A stretch of DNA of 64,000 nt from Larix kaempferi. Taxonomy: Eukaryota; Streptophyta; Pinopsida; Pinales; Pinaceae. A model generated the notes under the pieces. That model made no database searches, was not told the DNA's origin, and saw only the letters and a list, made by a program, of their open reading frames with translations. This document shows positions 32,056 through 40,769 of the stretch, one piece after another. The DNA is taken from the NCBI GenBank assembly GCA_027924585.1, contig BSBM01000440.1, positions 11,811,501 through 11,875,500 on the forward strand. The letters are read 5' to 3'. The translations under genes were made by a program, and so were the position numbers. Every line of letters starts with the position of its first letter. The stretch's first letter is position 1.

Positions 32056-33049
32056 AAGATGTTTGGGATGCAGTCCCAAGACCTGACAGGGAGTCACGTG
32101 TGTGCAGATTGAAGAAAGCCTTGTATGGCTTGTAGCAAGCTCCCAGAACTTGGTGTGATACAAAGAGGAAGCTTGCTGCCGAATTCGATATGAAGAACTT
32201 TGGGAATGATGCATTATTTCCTAGGAACGGAGGTGTGGCAAAATTCAGGTGGGATCTTCCTTGGTCAAGGGAAGTACACAGTAGATATCCTGAAGAGATT
32301 CGGGATGATAGATTGCAAGGCCATGGCCACACCTATGGAATCGAATCTGAAGCTTCTATGTGATGCTTCATCTGAGCCGGTTGATGTCTCTATGTATCGT
32401 CAGATGATTGGGTCCTTGATGTACCTGATGAACACAAGACCAGATATTTGCTTTGCGGTGAACACATTGAGTCAATTCCTGAAAGATCCAAGGAGTGTTC
32501 ATTTGGTTGCTGTAAAGCATGTTCTGAGGTACCTAGTATGAGGCGAATCAAAAGTTTAACCTGCAGGGTTATGTTGATTCAAATTGGGCTGGCAGTGCTG
32601 CAGATAGGAAGAGCACATCTGGGTGTTGCTTCAGTATGGGATCAGGTGTGATCTGTTGGTTTAGAAGGAAGCAGTCCTGCGTAGCACTGAGTACAGCTGA
32701 GGCAGAGTATGTTGCAGCCTGTTCAGCTAGTTGTGAGGTAGTATGGCTACGGAAGCTACTGTTTGAATTATTTGATTTTCCATTGGATGCTACTGGTATA
32801 TTCTGTGAAAACCAGAGTTGTGTGAAGCTGTCCGAGAACCCAGTGTTTCATGACAGGTCGAAACAAATAAAGATCAAATAGCACTATATCAGGGATATGG
32901 TGCAGAGAGGAGTTGTGAAGCTCCTGTATGTTGCGACGGACGAGCAGATTGCAGAAGTGTTGACGAAGCCACTAGCCAGGGTGAAGTTCGAGTACTTCAG
33001 AGAGAGGCTTGGTGTTATTCGGATTGATGACAATTCGAGGAAGAAGTGA
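32056..33049 (+). pseudogene. Copia RT remnant and RNase H
   Basis: RT resumes at CRLKKALYGL, with a stop where Lys is expected, then QAPRTW. It then jumps to KLAAEFDMKNFG and MMHYFLGTEVW, so about 60 residues that include the catalytic YVDD box are missing. The thumb and connection follow (MYRQMIGSLMYL, TRPDICFAVNTLSQF). RNase H reads QSCVALSTAEAEYVAACSAS and ENPVFHDRSKQIKIK, with a stop at 32879, then HYIRDMVQRG and ending VIRIDDNSRKK. Several frameshifts exist. It cannot encode an active polymerase. Confidence 0.88.
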
Positions 33050-33165
33050 TGGACACATTTGCTGAAGCCATTCCAAGCATGTTGGAAGGAGGATCCTTCA
33101 CATGGCTATGGATGTAAGCGTTGGATGATGAGCATCAGGATGATGTTCTAGTTTCTGCTTTGTAT

Positions 33166-33373
33166 GATCAATTGGATCATTTATATGTATGTATGCATCA
33201 TATTGGATGCTGGATATGATCAGTTGGATCATTTATATGTATGTATGCATCATGTTGGATGCTGGATATGATCAGTTGGATCATTTATATATATGTATGC
33301 ATCATGTTGGATGCTGGATATGATTGATTGGATCATGTGTATGTATTTTGTATATGCATCATGTTGGATGCTT
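33166..33373. repeat. 52-bp tandem repeat in Copia 3' UTR
   Basis: GATCA(A/G)TTGGATCATTTATA starts at 33166, 33218 and 33270, and GATTGATTGGATC at 33322, each 52 bases apart. TATGCATCAT(A/G)TTGGATGCT is in each unit. Confidence 0.9.
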
Positions 33374-33689
33374 GGACCATGTATCTGTATATGTATCAGG
33401 TGGATACATTGTATGATCATGTAGATCATGTATGGTGATATGTATCATGTATTTGTATTTGTATCAGGTGGATCATGTATGTTGATATGTATCAGGTAGA
33501 TACTTGGTATGCATCAGGTAGATGCATTGTATGATCAGGATGATCATGGATGACGAGCTTCAGGATGTTGCTCTAGATGACATGCAGCAGGATGTTGCAG
33601 TGATGATGATCAGGATGATCATGTGTACATCAGGATGATGTATGGTGAGTATCAGGTTGATACTCTGTGGCCGTGGAATAGGTTGTGTA

Positions 33690-34200
33690 GATAAGCATGT
33701 AATTTGTGCCCTGGGAGATTTGCAGATAGTCTTTCGAGGTTTTGCCTACGGCATGTAATTTGTACCCTGGGATATCTAACAAATGCTCTTTCAAGGTTTT
33801 GCTTGGGAGGACATATAATTTGTGCCCTGGGAGATCTGCAGATAGTCTTTCAAGGTTTTTCCTATGGCATGTAGTTTGTACCCTGGGATATCTGGAAGAT
33901 GCTCTTTCAAGGTTTTGTCCTATGGCATGTAATTTGTGCCCTGGGAGATCCGATAGGTTGAGCCGTGTGCTCGTAATCAATCCTGGGATGCTCTTTCGAG
34001 GTTTTTCCATGACCACATGTAATTTGTGCCCTAGGAGATCCGATAGGTTGAGCCTTGTGCTCGTAATCAGTCCTGGGATGCTCTTTCGAGGTTTTGTGGT
34101 GACCACATGTAATTTGTGCCCTGGGAGATCCGATAGGTTGAGCCTTGTGCTCGTAATCAGTCCTGGAGATTTGGACAGGATGAAAAAGGTCTCAGATGCT
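33690..34200. repeat. Seven-copy tandem repeat in Copia 3' UTR
   Basis: CATGTAATTTGTGCCCTGGGAGA or close variants start near 33695, 33755, 33813, 33870, 33929, 34015 and 34105. The first five steps are about 58-60 bp; later units grow to about 86-90 bp by adding GTGCTCGTAATCAGTCCTGG. Open frames across the array on both strands are by-products of the repeat. Confidence 0.9.
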
Positions 34201-34483
34201 CTTTAGGGTTCTTGCTAATCAAGAGACTCTTTTAAGGTTTTGTGACGCACGTAATAAGTCCTGAGATTTCCACAGTATGGCCAGTGATGATGAAGACCTT
34301 CAGGTGGTGCGCCTACATCCAGTATGAAAAAGGACTGGCTCTGTAGAACTTCCTATGACGAGTAGAGTCAGAGATTGGTTGAGATAGCAGTAGTAGTGAT
34401 GATGATGATGATGATGCATCAATGACGATGATCCCGAGAAGAAGACTTGTCTAGCAGATATGTGTCGAGAAATACCTTCCTAG

Positions 34484-34494
34484 TTAAGAGGGAG
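34484..34494 (+). promoter_or_regulatory. Polypurine tract of Copia element
   Basis: TTAAGAGGGAG immediately before the 3' LTR primes plus-strand DNA synthesis in this class. Confidence 0.8.
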
Positions 34495-35101
34495 TGTTGA
34501 TGTATATGTAACTTCGGAATGTATTTCATCTATGTATTTCATATATAATTATTGTACCATTATTAGAGATGTGTTATTCCTCTGTAAGGAAGTGTCGTCA
34601 TGTGGATTGACAAGCGTCGCAAGTGTGTGTACTTTCCGATGGGTTATTAGACCACCATGTGTGGGGTCGGCCCTGAAATATATATATTATATTGTGGATG
34701 TACCTAGATAGACAAGTCGGCCCCATAAGGTCACTGGGAAAACAGGTTAGTATAAATAGAGATCAGGAGATCTCTATTTAGATCATTCGGAAAGTTATAT
34801 CTCTCTCACTCATAAAGTGGTGCACTAGTGAGGAGGAGGATCATCTGCTACTAGGAGACTATCTCAAGTGTATTTTGGTTGTACTTTGGTTGAGCCATTG
34901 CTCTCTCTATCTCTGAGGAAGTTGTGGGGTTTTTCACCTTAGGGTTTTCCCCACAGAAACTCTGTGTCTCTTGTCTCTCATGCTTTTGATTCTTGTGATG
35001 CTTGTCATGCTTATTGTGATTATTATGCATTGATATACTGTATATGTTATTCTATCAGTAAAGATCCAAGAGTATTGTGAATTAATGCTCAAAATTTAAC
35101 A
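34495..35101 (+). repeat. 3' LTR of the Copia element
   Basis: It starts TGTTGATGTATATG and ends AAAATTTAACA, followed by the GATCT duplication. It is 607 bp, 12 longer than the 5' LTR because of one indel. Confidence 0.95.
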
Positions 35102-35275
35102 GATCTTAATGATCCAGTGCTAGAGCCGGTCACTTTTGATGAGGGTGATCGTATGGAGGGGTCATCCTCCACACCAGCAGATGCAGTTAGTCAGATTGGC
35201 AGAGAAGAGGAGGAGGAGGAGGAGGATCAGGGCAGTGATGAGTTTCTTGATTCAGGCATGGAGGAGGACTATTGA
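35102..35275 (+). pseudogene. hAT transposase, final segment after Copia insertion
   Basis: The first five bases are the duplicated GATCT. After removing one copy and the element, the frame continues from NMDL into NDPVLEPVTFDEGDRMEG, an acidic Glu run, and ends SGMEEDY with a stop at 35273. This acidic end after the dimerisation domain is normal for plant hAT transposases, so the insertion split one gene. Confidence 0.85.
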
Positions 35276-36009
35276 GTCATTGACAGATGGGATTCTTCCA
35301 TCTTGATCCACTCCTTTTTTGTATTTACTATTAGACTATTAGACTATTAGTCTATTTGGCATTTGCCAATGCCCAGTGGCATTCTGAAATCTATGTAATA
35401 CATTTTGATTTTGATGACTTAATGAGAAATATGGTTCCGAGTCTCTGACATGCATCTATGTGTCTCAATGTCTCGTTGTGATTTGTGATTGTGAATGACA
35501 AATGTGTTGTGATTTGTGAATGATCTAATTTCTATTGAATATTTCATATTTGTAATTGTAAATGTAATTTCTATTGAATATTTGTAATTGTAAATATTAA
35601 ATTTTATTGGATCTATATGTCTATATTTTTAAATTTTAATATATTTTAAATATATATATATATATATGTATATAAAACGTGTCCTATGTGTCCTAATTCT
35701 GGGGGTCACCGTGTCCCGTGGGGACACTCGTGTCCCGTGTCCTCGTGTCAGGTGACTTAGAAGGATACATTGTAGAAAGAGAGGAGTTCTATTTTTTTCA
35801 ATTTTTGGTTGGATTAGGAATTTTTGAGTTTTTGAAAAGGGATTCATTTTAATTATTCACTCATCTTGGTTGAGGGAGATGTGAATTTAATTAGAGATTG
35901 GGTTATTCCCAATTTTATCAATATTACAAAACTAGGTTGTTTTAAACAATAAAAAAATAGTAATTTAGGTTAAGAAATGACAAAAAAATGGTATGGGTGA
36001 ATGAATTAC
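35276..36009. other. 3' flank of hAT remnant and AT-rich spacer
   Basis: It contains the hAT 3' untranslated region, a short (TA)n run at 35652-35667, and a cluster of GTGTCCCGTGGGGACAC and GTGTCCCGTGTCC motifs at 35695-35755 that echoes 27175-27215. No other gene is seen. Confidence 0.5.
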
Positions 36010-36150
36010 CTGATTAGATGACAATCCACCGGTGAATTTGCCTCCCCTCCAGCTAAATCAAGCTCCACCGATACTCCAGGGCACACAAACCGTCCTTGTC
36101 CAACCTTTATTTCGCGTTTCTGATGCGTGAAGAGTGCCGCGGGTGGTTGG
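36010..36150 (-). other. Possible untranslated first exon of the seven-exon gene
   Basis: On the minus strand this GC-richer stretch ends in CTAATCAG|GTAATTC, a good splice donor. The acceptor at 26149 lies just above the ATG at 26140. Joined, the frame before the ATG has a stop (TAA), fitting an untranslated leader. The hAT and Copia insertions would then lie in the first intron. This is inference only; transcript evidence is lacking. Confidence 0.3.
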
Positions 36151-36191
36151 GGGTGGTCGGGACTGTGTTTTTAAATTGATTTTAGATTTCA

Positions 36192-36268
36192 ATAACGCGT
36201 ACACATTTTGTAACTACATAACGTGTACGCGTTTTGTATTTCTATAACGCGTACACGTTATGGTTACC
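36192..36268 (+). promoter_or_regulatory. 26-bp CpG-rich repeat, cluster 3
   Basis: Units start at 36192, 36218 and 36244, exactly 26 bp apart: ATAACGCGTACACATTTTGT, ATAACGTGTACGCGTTTTGT and ATAACGCGTACACGTTATGG. A lone related unit, AAACGCGTTATG, follows at 36331. It is the same family as clusters 1 and 2. It lies just upstream of the proposed leader exon of the minus-strand gene. Confidence 0.75.
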
Positions 36269-36377
36269 TATCCTACATGTCCAGTGACATGTCAGGCTCG
36301 GGTCTTACCATGGCAGGTGCTAAATATCAGAAACGCGTTATGTTTTTATGTATCAGGAACAAGTTTTGAAAAAGCAG

Positions 36378-36424
36378 CATTGCATCTAAAGTGACCCTCA
36401 TCTTCTTGCACACACCCATCTACC
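36378..36424 (-). repeat. Right copy of the inverted dispersed motif
   Basis: On the minus strand: GGTAGATGGGTGTGTGCAAG, then ATGAGGGTCACTTT and AGATGCAAT, matching 9783-9836 in opposite orientation with an eight-base gap and several mismatches. Confidence 0.5.
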
Positions 36425-37708
36425 TTCCATAGGAGTCAAAAAATGCATCTGCACACCCCAAACACATTCTAGTTCTCTTAAATGCGGTATCAGGACACCA
36501 AGGTCAATAAATTCCTCTTCATATCACCATGATTTCATGGCTCAGGAGTAGAAAATGCAAATTTTCCAAATTGGCAGGACGAGGATGTAAATAAAGTCAA
36601 GCACTGGGCTTGGAAAAGTTGCATGGAGAGCCCTTTTGTTGTCCATTCGAGCAGGTTGAGAAAAGGGACTGTGGCATCACAAGAGGAAGGATGAGCCAAC
36701 TGTATTATACAGCATGATACTGCTAGTCCACATTGTAAGTGTAGTAAATTTGCAACTACCTCTTTTGTAAATTTGTTAAAGGCAGGATAGGGTTTTGTCA
36801 CCCTAAAATTTGAGAACAAAATGACAGCCTATTTTATGGAGTCCTTTCTTATGCAAACTATTCCAGTCACTATGAAAATAACATAATATATACTTATTTT
36901 TGGTTTGGTAAATGACAATGAGAATTCATCAGTTCTTGGCTTCTGAGCTTCTGCCCTATCATCAGAGCAGAGTTAACTCCATCCTCAAGCTTGTACCTTC
37001 CTCCGTCTTCTTCACAACCCACTTCCAAATCCCTTCACGCGTGTGAGACCCTTGGTTATGTATTACACGCATGTCCTCCATGCATTAGGATAAACCCCCT
37101 TTCGCGTTCGACTAGAGAATACCATGTGAGTCATAAAAATTAAGGTAAAAATTCATCTCTATATGTGAAGTAATGGATAAATTAAAGAAAGCTACCAAAA
37201 TAAATTAGATACTCCGAAGAATGTAGTAACTAACGCAAGATTGTGCATGTCCTTGTTTTCTGCTATGTTCTTGTAGAAACAACATAAGAGATTTCTTTTA
37301 ACAATTCTAGGTATCTCAGGACGGATTTGATATGACTTCCCTACAAACCATCTCGGTAAGCATACACACCTTTTTGCAATCTTTGTAATGTTAGAGACCA
37401 GAGTTCAATTCAAATTGGTCCTACTTATTTCCAAGATGTGCTCAGGATTACAGAGAGGCCAAGGAGATGGTCCTCACCAAAACAAGCCAAGGAGGAGTCA
37501 ACAGAAAGGTGGGTAGCGTACAAGCCCTTATACTTCAGGCGAGCCATACTTCCTTCCTTTCCAAGTGTGACAACTGATAGAAGTAATAGATTCACGGTGT
37601 CAAGAGAAGAGAGAAGCTACATGACAGAGTAAGGGAGAGTAGCGTGGTGGAGGAGCTAGTGGCTGCATGAAGAGAAAGTCATAGCTTGAAGTGAAAGGAG
37701 TTACGCAA
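36425..37708. other. Spacer, no gene recognised
   Basis: A minus-strand frame at 36535-36819 (94 codons) has protein-like composition but no domain I recognise. Nothing else found. Confidence 0.45.
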
Positions 37709-38312
37709 TGTTAAATTTTGAGCATTAATTCACAATACTCTAGGATCTTCACTGAGAGAATAACATATACAGTATATCAATGCATAACAATCACAATAAG
37801 CATCACAAGCATCACAAGAATCAAAAGCATGAGAGACAAGAGACACAGAGTTTCCGTGGGGAAAACCCTAAGGTGAAAAACCCCACAACTTCCTCAGAGA
37901 TAGAGAGACCAATGGATCAACCAAAGTACAACCAAAATACACTAAGATAGTCTCCTAGTAGCAGATGCTCCTCCTCCTTACTAGTGAGCCACTTTTTGAG
38001 TGAGAGAGATATGACTTTCCGAATGATCTAAATAGAGATCTCCTGATCTCTATTTATACTAACCTGTTTTCCCAGTGACCTTATGGGGCTGACTTGTCTA
38101 GCTAGGTACATCCACAATATAATATATATTTCAGGGCCAACCCCACACATGGTGGTCTAATAACCCATCGGCAAGTACACACACTTGCGACACTTGTCAA
38201 TCCACATGACGACACTTCCTTATAGAGGAATAACACATCTCTAATAAGGGTACAATAAATATAGATGAAATACATAGATGAAATACATTCCGAAGTTACA
38301 TATACATCAACA
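37709..38312 (-). mobile_element. Solo LTR of the Copia family
   Basis: On the minus strand it starts TGTTGATGTATATGTAAC and ends AAAATTTAACA, with the same length class (604 bp) and sequence as the LTRs at 28030 and 34495, including the 12-bp segment missing from the 5' LTR. Flanking pentamers are CGCAA (37704-37708) and TGCAA (38313-38317), a target duplication with one mismatch. No internal element sequence flanks it, so it formed by recombination between two LTRs. Confidence 0.92.
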
Positions 38313-40200
38313 TGCAAGAGTGTGAGAGTGTTGTTCAAAGCCTGTAGAGAAGAATAAAATGCATGTGGGCATAGAGGAAAGATTGGCGAAGCAAAGCATC
38401 AACTTCCCTCAGCGTCAACCTGGTAAGAAAGTTGTATCTCCAACCTGTATCCTCTAGTTCTTATCAACATGCAAGATGATGGCGAAGGCTTTGAAGGATT
38501 TAAAGTGGTTAGGGGGAAGCACCAAGTGTAGGGACACGAAGTAGCGGTTAGTGTTAGATGCCAGTTGTATTCTTGTCTTTGTAGCAGGTGGAAGCTGCAT
38601 GCATAGCAATTTCCAGGAAGATGCATGCGAGTCTAACATGAAAACGGAACGGTTTCAGCTTTTATGCAACACGTTTCAAGTTTCATGTAGTGGCCTCGAT
38701 ATGAGGCCAAATAAGGCCTCCAAACACTGGATTGGCCACAAGACAAAAGTAACCAAAAAAACCTAGGTTAAATTGCATTTTTTTTGTGAGGACTAATACA
38801 TTTTACGGGAAGTCGATTCCTATAATCCTTGTTGTTGCTTGGCAGGCAGGGACTAATAAGAAATTTGTGGGTTTATCTTATAAATAAGACATTTGTTAAA
38901 GCCCAGTAAACAAATTAGTTAGTCTGTGAACATCAAAACAATCTCGTTCATATAATTTTCAGACCTCTCCTTCAATCTAGGAGTTTTGCAGATCTACTTC
39001 CATTGAGAGAAAAGTGGAGATAATAACGCACATCGATGTAATACGTCCAAAGAGATTACAACTCTATTTTATGACATGAGGAGTTTTTTTAAAAATAAGT
39101 TTAGGTCTTATTTAATTATTATATATTTACTTAGTTATTTATCTCCAACCATTTCTCGCATTCAAAAGTACCTCTTGTAAGAAATATTTACTTTCTTTTA
39201 AACAACTAAATTTATGTCTATCCTTTTTCAAGAAAATGGTTTACTAATTCTACTTATTTACAAACTTTACTAAACACAAATCTTTTTTTAAAAGAAACAA
39301 GAAGAATTTTTTTATATAAAAACTACAAAATTTGAAGAGAAGATGCAAGTGTTTTGCAGACCAAAGTTTTCTTTTGCAGCTAATCTACTATATATAGCTT
39401 CTATTCTAAATCCTCCTATCTTACATCTTTTCCTAGACCAAAAACAACTTGGAGTTCCTATGAAAATCCTCACAGCAAATCTAAGAGCTTATGTATACCT
39501 CACAAGAAAGATTAAGCAGGAAAATAGATGAAGAGTGGACAATGCAGTGTAAAAGAGCAGCAGAATTATGATACAGTAGAACTCAGATAGAAGCGTAATA
39601 ACATCACACTAATTCATTAATTGTAATATGAACAATAAATAATACAATGGAGAGGATTCGAATGCCAAGGTGGAAATCGAATTAGCCTGCATGAGCATGG
39701 CTTATCTGTACTAGGAGTCCTAATCATCGGATCAGTAGTGGTGTCATAAGATCACAAGTGGTTTTCCATGTGTCAAACTGAGATAACTGAATGTAACTGA
39801 GTCTAATTGGATGTAACTAAGTGTAACTGATAGATGTGACACTGTCTATAGTCAAAACAGATCAACTAGTCTCTCTAGAGGTCTCATTGAGTGTATCAGT
39901 CAATAAAAAAGTCAATTTGTCCTCAAATCAAGGATCATATCCACAAATCTAGTAACTAACTGAGTGTGTCACTGGTGGTAGGTGAGAGAGGGTGCACTTC
40001 TTCCTGTTGTAGGTGAGAGAGGGCGCATCACAGACTAGGAGGGATGGAACTGAGTGGAAACATGCTACCGGGGCTAGTAAACTAAGTACTAGGTGCTGGG
40101 AGACACCATATTGATGACTGGAAGGCATGCATTTGCATGGATGTATGCAATTGCATGACTGCATGCAGAACTAACATAATGCTGGTAGGACTAGGATGGA
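38313..40200. other. Spacer, no gene recognised
   Basis: AT-rich from about 38,880 to 39,660. Loose repeats of AACTGAGTGTAACTGA type occur near 39,780-39,840 and of GTAGGTGAGAGAGGG near 39,980-40,020. No coding domain seen. Confidence 0.45.
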
Positions 40201-40747
40201 GTATAGGAATATCCTAACAGTTCCTAACTAAATTCTAACAATAAGATCCCAAAATCAGTATACAAAACCATTGTAGCATAACATTTTTATAGTAAGGGAC
40301 TTTCCTGGCATTTTAATTTATCTCGATTTCTCCTCATTTGTTGGGTTCGTCTTACGCTTCCTCTTCAGGCTGAGACAACAGGTTTAAGTCTAGGACATTG
40401 AACAAGTGTGAGGTCGATTCCTCAACTGACAATTTCGGGGGAGGGCATAGTTTAAGAGCTTTAATTTCCAACCTAAGTGCATCCACTTCATCCTCCAGCC
40501 TCTAAATTTGTGTTATGAACATAAACTATGAATATATTTAATTATCTTTTTATGAAAGGGTGCATTATGTAAGGACATAGCTTTACGTCAAGGGTCACCA
40601 TAAGACCTATATATGTGCCCAGGCTAGTCATTATTGTATTCATTCATCTTTGATCTATTATATCAAATATTTATTTATATATGTTTATATATTATTATTT
40701 GTGCGAATATACAAACAATAATAAAAGCTTCCGCATTGTATAGTGCT
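40201..40747 (+). mobile_element. Possible 5' LTR end with degenerate primer site
   Basis: The stretch ends AGCTTCCGCATTGTATAGTG and CTACA, followed by TTGTATCAGAACTGA, which resembles a decayed tRNA-iMet primer site. Both suit the right edge of a Copia 5' LTR. The left edge is not identified, so the start given is only approximate, and no gag follows. Confidence 0.35.
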
Positions 40748-40769
40748 ACATTGTATCAGAACTGAAAAT

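Larger units (their letters stand above)
28030..35101 (+). mobile_element. Copia-type LTR retrotransposon inserted in a hAT gene
   Basis: This is a complete insertion of 7,072 bp: 5' LTR (595 bp), tRNA-iMet-like primer site, gag, protease, integrase, reverse transcriptase/RNase H, a long repeat-filled 3' UTR, a purine tract and a 3' LTR (607 bp). Integrase lies before RT, as in Copia. LTRs begin TG and end CA and differ by one 12-bp indel and about 15 substitutions by my count. The RT centre has been deleted and several stops and frameshifts exist, so it cannot move alone. A solo LTR of the same family lies at 37709-38312. Confidence 0.95.

Noticed and set aside
33630-34206. Overlapping frames of about 155 codons on both strands
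   Set aside because: They lie in the tandem array of the Copia 3' UTR and repeat with it.
9807-36403. TGAGGGTCACTTT as the exact terminal sequence of a transposon
   Set aside because: Similarity between the two copies extends outwards past this motif (TGCAAG and TGGGT), so it is not a clean terminus, and flanking bases do not form a target duplication. Kept only as an inverted motif pair.
37380-37440. Second SINE suggested by a B-box-like GAGTTCAATTC
   Set aside because: No A box at the right distance, no A-tail and no target duplication were found.
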